DNA of 6,044 nucleotides from JALORV01 sp035255845. Lineage in GTDB: Bacteria > Pseudomonadota > Gammaproteobacteria > Burkholderiales > Burkholderiaceae_F. The stretch lies in the NCBI GenBank assembly GCA_035255845.1, contig DATEZE010000021.1, positions 1 to 6,044 of the forward strand, read 5' to 3'. The position numbers and the translations under genes are program-made. Every line of letters begins with the position of its first letter. Within the stretch, counting starts at the first letter, position 1. Under the pieces are notes generated by a model, which did no database searches, was not told the origin of the DNA, and worked only from the letters and a program-made list of their open reading frames with translations. This document shows positions 1 through 5,728 of the stretch, in pieces.

Positions 1-92
1 TCACGCTCGCCGGCGGCGCCATCGCACTGATGACTACGATCGCCTTGCTGTTCCAGACCTACTACGAAGCGGCGCTCCAGCCGGGCACTTGA
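1..92 (+). CDS. C-terminal end of an unidentified, probably membrane-bound protein (partial)
   Basis: The frame starting at base 3 is open for 29 codons and ends at a TGA at 90-92; the 5' part lies outside the window. The visible tail holds a hydrophobic stretch (AGGAIALMTTIALLFQ) that could be the last membrane-spanning helix, followed by a short polar end finishing in QPGT. I do not recognise the family from so little sequence. It is the only plus-strand gene I support. It converges on the radical SAM gene with five bases between the two stop codons, so the two genes are not in one operon. The other two plus-strand frames are less convincing: one has an early stop and the other reads as an arginine-rich, non-protein-like string. 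Confidence 0.5.
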   Translation, partial: TLAGGAIALMTTIALLFQTYYEAALQPGT

Positions 93-97
93 GCCGC

Positions 98-1195
98 TCA
101 GAAAAGATCGAGCTGCGGTCGTGCCGATCGAGGCGGGGCAAATAGATCGACGCGCAGCGCGGGCCATGCGTCGCTGAACCCGTGGCGCGCATTTGCGCGC
201 CGGAAGCGCTGCTCGATGAGCCGTGCCCACGTGCCCTCGCCGGTCATTCGCTGACCGAACTTCGCGTCGTAATTCTTGCCGCCGCGCATCTCGCGGATCC
301 GGTTCATCACTCGTTGTGCCCGGTCCGGAAAGTGCGAGCCAAGCCACTCCTCGAACAACGGACTCACCTCCCAGGGCAGGCGCACGACCGTGTAATGCGC
401 ACTGCACGCCCCCGCGGCGGCCGCCGCGTCGATGATCGACTCGATCTCCGGTTCGTTGATGAACGGAATCACCGGCGCGAGGTTTACCCGAACGGGTATG
501 CCGGCGTCGGCCAGCGTACGTACGGTGCGCAGCCGGCGCCACGGACCCGCCGCGCGCGGCTCTAGAATCCGCGCCAGCTTCGGATCGAGCGTTGTCACAC
601 TGACGCTGACGGAGGCCAGCTGCTGCGCCGCCATCGCGCCGATCAGATCGAGATCGCGTTCGACCAGTGCCGACTTGGTCACGAGTCCGAACGGGTGCCG
701 GGATTCGGTCAGCACCTCCAGCACGCCGCGCGTGATCCTGAGCTCCCGCTCGATCGGCTGATAGGCGTCGGTGTTGACCCCGACCATGACGAGCTGCGGG
801 CGGTAGCTCGGCGCAGCGAGCTCTTTGCGCAGCAGTTGCGCGGCGTTGCGCTTGGCGAACAGCTTGGTCTCGAAGTCGAGGCCGGGCGAAAGATTCAGGT
901 AGCTGTGGGTTGGACGCGCGTAGCAATAGATGCAGCCATGCTCGCAACCGCGATAGGGATTGATCGATCTGTCGAACCCGATGTCAGGCGATTCGTTGCG
1001 GCTGATGATCGAGCGCGCCTCCTCGAAGCTGACGGTGGTCGCGAGCGGCGGTAGTTCCTCGTCATCCGTCGCGCCGCCGTCCTCGCGAGTGCGTTCGACC
1101 GACTCGAAGCGATGTGCGAGGTTCGATACAGCACCACGGCCCTTGCGGACAAGCGCGACTGGCACGGCCGCCGGCTCGAGCACGTCGTCCGGCAC
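98..1195 (-). CDS. PA0069-family radical SAM protein (SplB-like)
   Basis: About 365 residues counted from the GTG at 1193-1195. Seen: a CxxxCxxC cluster motif (GCEHGCIYCYARPTH, cysteines near residues 84, 88 and 91), the usual three ligands of the [4Fe-4S] cluster that cleaves S-adenosylmethionine. The following YLNLSPGLDFE block, and the KGRGAVSN...RFE block before it, are signatures of the PA0069 radical SAM family, which is distantly related to spore photoproduct lyase; its substrate is unknown. The open frame extends to 1468, but those extra 91 residues are an arginine/serine-rich reading across the DUF3501 gene and are not credible. In-frame GTG codons at 1193-1195, 1181-1183 and 1163-1165 are all possible starts. 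None has a strong ribosome-binding site, and the last puts the start seven residues before KGRG, which fits the family best. The gene lies 16 bases after DUF3501, so it is probably co-transcribed and perhaps translationally coupled. Confidence 0.9.
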   Translation of the reverse strand: MPDDVLEPAAVPVALVRKGRGAVSNLAHRFESVERTREDGGATDDEELPPLATTVSFEEARSIISRNESPDIGFDRSINPYRGCEHGCIYCYARPTHSYLNLSPGLDFETKLFAKRNAAQLLRKELAAPSYRPQLVMVGVNTDAYQPIERELRITRGVLEVLTESRHPFGLVTKSALVERDLDLIGAMAAQQLASVSVSVTTLDPKLARILEPRAAGPWRRLRTVRTLADAGIPVRVNLAPVIPFINEPEIESIIDAAAAAGACSAHYTVVRLPWEVSPLFEEWLGSHFPDRAQRVMNRIREMRGGKNYDAKFGQRMTGEGTWARLIEQRFRRANARHGFSDAWPALRVDLFAPPRSARPQLDLF

Positions 1196-1211
1196 GCGCG
1201 TGATCGCGTCG

Positions 1212-1796
1212 TCAGCGGAAGTCGCGGGCGAGCGAGGCCTGGACCTGTGGGGCGACTTCATCCAGACGCACGGCATAGTGAGGATGGTCGATGCCAATGG
1301 CAACCGCCGCTCCCGCCTTCCACGAGGAGATCGCCGTCGGTTCGAGTTCGAAGCGCAGGAAATGCACCGACGAGGTCTTTTCCTCGTTCTCGCGCTCCAT
1401 GTCCTCGTCCGCGATCGCATAGACCTTCGGTTGGCCGTCGACCTGCACGTAGACTCGGCTTTCGACACCCTTCAGTCGCGCCAGCTCGGTCTTGCGCACC
1501 AGCGGATCCTCGTACTCGATCAGCATCGTCGCCTTTAGATTGGCGCCGTCGGGGATCAGCGGCGTATAGGCGTCGAGCTCGTCCTGGATGCCCGCCTCCT
1601 CGAACGTTTTTTCGATGCGCAGCATTTCCTGGATCTGATAGCGGATAGTCAGTTCGTCTTCGAAGATCAGTGTGACGTGCTGACCGAGCCGCACGGTGCG
1701 ATCCGCCTTGTGGGCGATGACGCGCGCGCGGAACTCGGGCCGCTGCTTCGCATAGGCTTCGAGCGTCAACAGGCTGTCTCGCGAGATCTGGGCCAT
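1212..1796 (-). CDS. DUF3501 family protein
   Basis: 194 residues from the ATG at 1794-1796. I recognise the family by its N-terminal half: an LTLEAYAKQRPEFRARVIAHK block, then RTVRLGQHVTLIFED, then the very conserved TIRYQIQEMLRIEK and a GIQDELDAYTPLIPDG block. No signal peptide, membrane segment, cysteine pair or known catalytic motif is visible, so it is probably a soluble cytoplasmic protein. The function is unknown. Family knowledge: DUF3501 genes commonly sit beside a rubrerythrin and a GlpC-like Fe-S protein, as here, which suggests a shared redox task. An in-frame GTG two codons earlier (1800-1802) is an alternative start, but GGAGAG sits 5 bases before the ATG and favours the ATG. 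The gene begins 24 bases after the Fe-S gene ends and is very likely in the same operon. Confidence 0.9.
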   Translation of the reverse strand: MAQISRDSLLTLEAYAKQRPEFRARVIAHKADRTVRLGQHVTLIFEDELTIRYQIQEMLRIEKTFEEAGIQDELDAYTPLIPDGANLKATMLIEYEDPLVRKTELARLKGVESRVYVQVDGQPKVYAIADEDMERENEEKTSSVHFLRFELEPTAISSWKAGAAVAIGIDHPHYAVRLDEVAPQVQASLARDFR

Positions 1797-1801
1797 CGTC
1801 A

Positions 1802-1807
1802 CTCTCC
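1802..1807 (-). promoter_or_regulatory. Ribosome-binding site of the DUF3501 gene
   Basis: The minus strand reads GGAGAG with 5 bases before the ATG at 1794-1796. It decides between that ATG and the GTG two codons upstream, which this motif would partly overlap. Confidence 0.6.
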
Positions 1808-1820
1808 GGCGTCCTTTCTA

Positions 1821-3173
1821 TTACAGACCATAGGCCAGGCGGACCAGCGTGATCGGGTGCGCCACTTGCGGAATCTTGCCGCCCAGCGCGTCTCGCTCGG
1901 TCTCCTGCACGCCCTGTTCGATGTGATGCCCGGCGAGTTGGCAGTCGGAGCTCAAGTAGTCGGGCTGCACGCTCGCCATAGTCCGGAAAACCGGTTTGCC
2001 GATCTTCATCGCCATGCGATGGAATTCCTTGCGGGTACCCCACAGGCCCGAGTGCCCCGAACAGCGCTCCACGGTATGCACCGTGGTTTCGGGCAACAGC
2101 CTCAGCAGCTCCTCGGTCTTACGGCCGATGTTCTGCACGCGCGAGTGGCACGGCACGTGGTACGACACCGTACCCAGTGCGCGCTTGAAGTCGGTCTTCA
2201 GCAGGCCGTCCCGGTTGCGCGCGACGAGGTACTCGAACGGGTCCCACATCGCATCACTGACGAGCCGCACCTCGACGTCGTCCGGGAACATCAGCGGCAG
2301 TTCGTGCTTGTACATGAGTGTGCACGACGGGATCGCGGTGAGGATCGCGTAGCCGTCGCGCGCGAGCCGCGCCAGATGCGGAATGTTGATGTCCTTCAGC
2401 TTCTCGACCGAATCGAGGTCCCCGATTTCAAGCTTCGGCATGCCGCAGCAGGCCTCCTTTTCGGCTAGCGCGTACGGAATCGCGTTGTGCTCGAGGATGC
2501 GGACCAAATCATGGCCGATGCCAGGCTCGTTGTAGTTGACATAGCAGGTCGAGAAGATCGCGACCTTCCCCGGCGTCTTCGCACCGTCGACGACCGGCGC
2601 TGCGCCGTTGGCGCGGATCGCCGAGCGGAACTTCTTCGTCGCAAGATCCGGACGCCATGCCCCGCGGTCGATGCCGGTCAGCTTCTCAATCACACCGCGA
2701 CCTGCCGGCGTGCGGTTCACCGCATTTGCGATCGCGGTCACGATCGGAATGCCGGCAAACTTGCCGACCTTGTCGGTCGATGTCAGGAAGCGGTCGCTCG
2801 CGCTGGCGCCGTGCTTGCGGAAGTGCACGGCCTTTGCGCGCAGCATAAGGTGCGGAAAGTCGACATTCCACGGATGCGGCGGCACGTACGGACACTTGGT
2901 CATGTAGCACACGTCGCACAGGTAGCACTGATCGACGACGTCTTTGTACTTCTCCTTCGGCACGCCATCGACCTCTCCGGTCGGGCCGTTGTCGACCAGA
3001 TCGAAAAGCGTCGGAAACGCGCCGCACAGGTTGACGCAGCGTCGGCATCCATGACAAATGTCGAATACGCGTCCCAACTCCTTCTGCAGAGCGTCATCAC
3101 TCCAGAAGTCCGCGGACTTCCATGCCAGCGGATGCCGGGTCGGCGCTTCGAGGCTGCCCTCGCGCACGGTCAT
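1821..3173 (-). CDS. GlpC/HdrB-like iron-sulfur protein with two cysteine-rich (CCG) domains
   Basis: 450 residues. Seen in order: a first cluster motif at residues 40-50 (C40, C43, C46, C50) without the usual proline after it; a second at 83-94 (C83, C86, C89, C94, then P95) with four rather than three residues before the last cysteine; a first CCG domain with C210, C242-C243-G244 and C284; a second with C342, C371-S-G-H and C411, where serine replaces one of the paired cysteines. This is the architecture of heterodisulfide-reductase-related proteins and of GlpC, the Fe-S subunit of anaerobic glycerol-3-phosphate dehydrogenase. No GlpA/GlpB-type flavoprotein is nearby, so the GlpC name should not be transferred. 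An electron-relay role to or from the rubrerythrin is inference. The frame runs up to a GTG at 3258-3260, but that extension reads through a hairpin. The ATG at 3171-3173 gives the MTVREGSLEAPTRHPL start I remember for the family, though its ribosome-binding site is weak. Confidence 0.9.
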   Translation of the reverse strand: MTVREGSLEAPTRHPLAWKSADFWSDDALQKELGRVFDICHGCRRCVNLCGAFPTLFDLVDNGPTGEVDGVPKEKYKDVVDQCYLCDVCYMTKCPYVPPHPWNVDFPHLMLRAKAVHFRKHGASASDRFLTSTDKVGKFAGIPIVTAIANAVNRTPAGRGVIEKLTGIDRGAWRPDLATKKFRSAIRANGAAPVVDGAKTPGKVAIFSTCYVNYNEPGIGHDLVRILEHNAIPYALAEKEACCGMPKLEIGDLDSVEKLKDINIPHLARLARDGYAILTAIPSCTLMYKHELPLMFPDDVEVRLVSDAMWDPFEYLVARNRDGLLKTDFKRALGTVSYHVPCHSRVQNIGRKTEELLRLLPETTVHTVERCSGHSGLWGTRKEFHRMAMKIGKPVFRTMASVQPDYLSSDCQLAGHHIEQGVQETERDALGGKIPQVAHPITLVRLAYGL

Positions 3174-3208
3174 CGTGATTGTCCGGAAGTGAGGCTCAGA
3201 ATGAACTG

Positions 3209-3223
3209 CCCTGCTGCGCAGGG
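3209..3223 (-). other. Small perfect hairpin in the leader of the Fe-S gene
   Basis: Six-base arms (CCCTGC at 3209-3214 and GCAGGG at 3218-3223) flank a three-base loop. In the minus-strand transcript it would fold about 36 bases before the Fe-S protein start codon. No uridine run follows, so it is not a classical terminator. It is GC-rich and could form by chance in such DNA. Confidence 0.35.
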
Positions 3224-3235
3224 TTGCGGTAGTCA

Positions 3236-3258
3236 GCGGCCGGCCTAAGGCCGGCCGC
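3236..3258 (-). other. Strong 11-bp inverted repeat between the rubrerythrin and Fe-S genes
   Basis: The arms GCGGCCGGCCT (3236-3246) and AGGCCGGCCGC (3248-3258) are perfectly complementary around one central base. As RNA it would form a stem of 9 or so GC-rich pairs with a small loop. It sits about 31 bases after the rubrerythrin stop codon and 63 bases before the Fe-S start. No T-run follows on either strand, so it is a poor intrinsic terminator. A role in partial termination or in stabilising the upstream mRNA 3' end is possible but inferred. Confidence 0.5.
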
Positions 3259-3289
3259 ACTCGAGCAGCGCCGCACTGGCGACGCTGGC

Positions 3290-3709
3290 CTAGTCGACGA
3301 TGCCGTCCAGCGTGCGCTGGAACTTGTTGGCGTGCGAGCGCTCGGCTTTTGCCAGAGTCTCGAACCAGTCGGCGATTTCGCCGAATCCCTCGTCGCGCGC
3401 GGCCTTCGCCATGCCCGGATACATGTCGGTGTACTCGTGCGTCTCGCCGGCGATCGCCGCCTTCAGGTTCGAGCGGGTCGGGCCGATTGGCAGGCCGGTG
3501 GCCGGATCGCCGACAGCCTCGAGATATTCGAGGTGTCCGTGCGCATGGCCAGTCTCGCCTTCCGCGGTGGAACGGAATACCGCCGAGACCTCGTTATAGC
3601 CCTCGACGTCGGCCTTGGCCGCGAAGTACAGGTAACGGCGGTTCGCCTGCGACTCACCGGCGAATGCGTCCTTCAGATTCTGTTCGGTTTTCGAGCCCTT
3701 CAGTTGCAT
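3290..3709 (-). CDS. Rubrerythrin-family diiron protein lacking a rubredoxin domain (erythrin type)
   Basis: 139 residues, a ferritin-like four-helix-bundle protein. All seven expected diiron ligands can be placed: E19 (AGESQANRRY), E52 and H55 (ETGH), E89 and E92 (AGETHEY), E123 and H126 (ERSH). The two halves repeat the AGE...ExxH pattern, as in classic rubrerythrin. The C-terminal rubredoxin domain with its CxxC pairs is absent and the protein contains no cysteine, so it needs an external electron donor. Family knowledge: rubrerythrins reduce hydrogen peroxide to water in the cytoplasm, and some members store or oxidise iron. The start is the ATG at 3707-3709, five bases after GAGGAG; an ATG seven codons earlier (3728-3730) lacks such a site. 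It is the first gene of the cluster with the Fe-S protein and DUF3501, and the 178-base spacer upstream probably carries its promoter. Confidence 0.93.
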   Translation of the reverse strand: MQLKGSKTEQNLKDAFAGESQANRRYLYFAAKADVEGYNEVSAVFRSTAEGETGHAHGHLEYLEAVGDPATGLPIGPTRSNLKAAIAGETHEYTDMYPGMAKAARDEGFGEIADWFETLAKAERSHANKFQRTLDGIVD

Positions 3710-3714
3710 GAGAT

Positions 3715-3720
3715 CTCCTC
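3715..3720 (-). promoter_or_regulatory. Strong ribosome-binding site of the rubrerythrin gene
   Basis: The minus strand reads GAGGAG followed by ATCTC and the ATG at 3707-3709. This is the strongest Shine-Dalgarno match in the window. It fixes the start at the second in-frame ATG and suggests the protein is made abundantly. Confidence 0.8.
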
Positions 3721-3799
3721 GCTGGATCAATGGAATGCGCGCGCGAGGCCCACCGGGCGATGCGCGACTACAACCCAGCCTACGCCGAGGAATTGCCTA

Positions 3800-3816
3800 G
3801 AACAAATTAATTGTCC
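3800..3816 (-). promoter_or_regulatory. AT-rich imperfect inverted repeat, candidate operator or promoter of the rubrerythrin gene
   Basis: The minus strand reads GGACAA, TTAAT, TTGTTC: six-base arms with one mismatch around a 5-base AT centre. It lies about 90 bases before the rubrerythrin start and stands out as an AT-rich patch in GC-rich DNA. The overlapping minus-strand string TTGGGACAATTAAT resembles a -35 region with an AT-rich spacer, but I cannot find a good -10 box at 16-18 bases. The dyad might bind a redox or iron regulator; I see no confident match to a Fur, OxyR, IscR or FNR consensus. Confidence 0.3.
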
Positions 3817-3863
3817 CAATGCTGGCCATAGACATGCGCTATCAGGTGGCGCCGGCTAGAGAG

Positions 3864-3903
3864 CTGGCCTACAGCCAGAGAGTCGAGCTAGAACTGCTCG
3901 ACT
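3864..3903 (-). terminator. Tandem stem-loops at the 3' end of the acyl-CoA dehydrogenase gene
   Basis: Two perfect hairpins follow one another. The first has 8-base arms (3881-3888 and 3896-3903) with a 7-base loop that contains most of the dehydrogenase stop codon. The second has 5-base arms (CTGGC at 3864-3868, GCCAG at 3874-3878) with a 5-base loop. Neither is followed by a T-run on the minus strand, so they are not textbook intrinsic terminators. Their place between two transcription units suggests 3'-end formation or mRNA protection. Confidence 0.35.
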
Positions 3904-5687
3904 TCCAGCGCAAGTGTCCCGACGCTGCCGCCGACAGCACTGGCCGCAAGGCCGGAGGCCGCCGTGAGCATGTGATCCGCAAAAAAGCGCGCGCTCGCGA
4001 TCTTGGCCTTGGCAAACGGGACATCACGGCCGGCGTCGATCAGCCGCTGTGCGGCCAGCGCAGCACGACCCATCTGCCAGCCGCCGTGGACAATGCCCGC
4101 GAGCTTCAGGTAAGGAACCGAACCGGCGAAAACGGCGCGGATATCGCTCTTGAACTGCTTGACGACGTAGTCGACGGCCGATTCGTACGAGTCGACCGCA
4201 GTCGTCAGGCGCTCGCCGATCACCGCAAGATCACCGCCAGCGCGACTCAGCTCGGCGGCGGTCTCACGCATCTGCCCGATGAATCGGCGCGCGGTGGCTC
4301 CGCCGTCGCGCGAGGTCTTGCGCCCGATCAGATCGTTCGCCTGGATTGCGGTCGTGCCTTCATAGATCGTCAGGATGCGAGCGTCACGATAGAACTGTGC
4401 GGCGCCGGTTTCCTCGATGAAGCCCATGCCGCCATGCACCTGGACTCCGGTCGACGCGATGTCGATCGAAATCTCGGTCGACCAACCCTTGACGATCGGC
4501 ACGACATACTCATAGGCCGCCTGCGCCTCCTTGCGGGCAGCGGCGTCCGGATGGTGGTGCGCAACGTCGTGGTAACCCGCTGCGACGTAGGCGATGGCCC
4601 GCGCCGCCTCGGTGTTGGCGCGCATGAACATCAGCATGCGACGCACGTCCGGATGCTGGATGATCGCAACCGGGCCGCTCGAACCCTCGACCGCACGGCT
4701 TTGCACCCGATCCTTCGCGTACGACACGGCCTGCTGGTAGGCCCGGTCCGAAACCGCGATGCCCTGCATGCCGACCTGGAAGCGCGCCGCGTTCATCATC
4801 ACGAACATGTACTCGAGACCGCGGTTCTCTTCGCCAATGAGATAACCGATCGCTCCGGCCCCGACTTCACCCTTGTCGTCGCCGTAGATCAGCACGCAGG
4901 TGGGGCTCGCCTTGATGCCGAGCTTGTGTTCGATCGAGGCGCAATAAACGTCGTTGCGCTTGCCGAGCGTGCCCTTCGCGTCGAACATGACCTTCGGCAC
5001 GATGAACAGCGAAATGCCCTTGACGCCTTCCGGCGCCTCCGGCGTGCGCGCCAGCACGAGGTGCACGATGTTCTCGGCGAGGTCGTGGTCACCATAGGTG
5101 ATGAAAATCTTCTGTCCGAACAGGCGATAACTTCCGTCCGCCTGCGGCACGGCGCGCGTGCGCACCTGCGCTAAATCCGAACCGGCCTGCGGCTCGGTCA
5201 GATTCATCGTGCCGGTCCAGGTGCCCTCGATCAGCCGCGGCAGATAAGCCTGCTTCTGCTCATCGCTGCCGGCGACCAGCAGCGCCTCGATCGCTCCATC
5301 GGTCAGCAGCGGACACAGCGCGAACGACAGGTTCGCCGACTGCATCATCTCCATGCACGCGGCGCTGACGACCTTCGGCAAACCCTGGCCGCCAAACTCG
5401 GTCGGATGCTGGATGCCTTGCCAGCCCGCCTCACCAAACGAGCGAAACGCCGCGCGGAAACCCGGGCTGGTGGTGACGTTGCCGTCCGACCAGCCTCCAG
5501 GCTGCGTGTCTCCGCTCCAGTTAAGCGGCGCGATCACCTCGCTCATGAAGCGGCCGTTCTCCTCGAGCACGGCCTGCACGGTTTCATCGGTCGCTTCCTC
5601 GCAGCCCGGCAGCTGCTGGATCTGCTTCAGTCCTGCCAGTTCGTGCAGCACGAACTGCATGTCCTTGATCGGTGCCGTGTAGCTCAT
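3888..5687 (-). CDS. Acyl-CoA dehydrogenase with extra C-terminal domain (DmdC-like)
   Basis: 599 residues, about 200 longer than short- or medium-chain acyl-CoA dehydrogenases. It is a FAD enzyme that introduces the alpha-beta double bond into acyl-CoA and passes electrons to ETF. Seen in order: N-terminal helical domain (about 35-160); the FAD-contacting MNLTEPQAGSDL segment (161-172) opening the middle beta domain; the C-terminal helical domain with QVHGGMGFIEE (416-426) and IYEGTTAIQAND (441-452), where E443 is the likely catalytic base; then an extra domain (about 465-590) as in the AidB/DmdC branch. The substrate cannot be read from sequence: DmdC acts on methylthiopropionyl-CoA, but many relatives are annotated as general fatty-acyl-CoA dehydrogenases. 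The ATG at 5685-5687 has an AGGCGGA-like site before it. It follows etfA by 41 bases, so the genes are probably one operon, with ETF as electron acceptor. Confidence 0.93.
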   Translation of the reverse strand: MSYTAPIKDMQFVLHELAGLKQIQQLPGCEEATDETVQAVLEENGRFMSEVIAPLNWSGDTQPGGWSDGNVTTSPGFRAAFRSFGEAGWQGIQHPTEFGGQGLPKVVSAACMEMMQSANLSFALCPLLTDGAIEALLVAGSDEQKQAYLPRLIEGTWTGTMNLTEPQAGSDLAQVRTRAVPQADGSYRLFGQKIFITYGDHDLAENIVHLVLARTPEAPEGVKGISLFIVPKVMFDAKGTLGKRNDVYCASIEHKLGIKASPTCVLIYGDDKGEVGAGAIGYLIGEENRGLEYMFVMMNAARFQVGMQGIAVSDRAYQQAVSYAKDRVQSRAVEGSSGPVAIIQHPDVRRMLMFMRANTEAARAIAYVAAGYHDVAHHHPDAAARKEAQAAYEYVVPIVKGWSTEISIDIASTGVQVHGGMGFIEETGAAQFYRDARILTIYEGTTAIQANDLIGRKTSRDGGATARRFIGQMRETAAELSRAGGDLAVIGERLTTAVDSYESAVDYVVKQFKSDIRAVFAGSVPYLKLAGIVHGGWQMGRAALAAQRLIDAGRDVPFAKAKIASARFFADHMLTAASGLAASAVGGSVGTLALEVEQF

Positions 5688-5713
5688 GATTTCCGCCTAT
5701 CTGCGAGGTCGAG

Positions 5714-5727
5714 TGACAGATCCGTCA
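5714..5727 (-). other. Imperfect dyad just after the etfA stop codon
   Basis: TGAC and GTCA arms flank a central GATC with one mismatched pair between. It lies in the 41-base gap between etfA and the acyl-CoA dehydrogenase gene. The minus strand also begins with TTGACG here, a -35-like string, but no -10 box follows at normal spacing. It is probably incidental. Confidence 0.15.
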
Positions 5728-5728
5728 A

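Noticed and set aside
1196..1468. The upstream 91-codon extension of the radical SAM frame
   Set aside because: It lies almost wholly inside DUF3501, is Arg/Ser-rich and does not resemble the N-terminus of the family, which begins shortly before the KGRG block.
1258..2043. A 261-codon minus-strand frame overlapping the DUF3501 gene and the end of the Fe-S gene
   Set aside because: It reads as low-complexity Arg/Gly/Ala sequence in an alternative frame of two well-supported genes.
1677..3248. Two long plus-strand frames (1677-2468 and 2487-3248) antisense to the Fe-S gene
   Set aside because: Neither shows any recognisable domain, and their amino-acid makeup is that of a reverse-strand shadow.
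3174..3260. GTG-initiated 29-residue extension of the Fe-S protein
   Set aside because: It translates the strong hairpin, has no family-like sequence, and the ATG at 3171-3173 gives the expected N-terminus.
3174..3289. Classical rho-independent terminator after the rubrerythrin gene
   Set aside because: The hairpins are strong but no T-run follows on the minus strand, so I list them only as inverted repeats.
3748..3758. A GCCC-ACC-GGGC mini-hairpin in the rubrerythrin leader
   Set aside because: Four base pairs in GC-rich DNA are expected by chance, and I saw no riboswitch-like arrangement around it.
3819..5174. A 451-codon plus-strand open frame antisense to the acyl-CoA dehydrogenase gene
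   Set aside because: It is rich in Arg, Asp, His and Val with no recognisable domain, and it mirrors the codon positions of a strongly conserved enzyme on the other strand. Such long shadows are common in GC-rich DNA.
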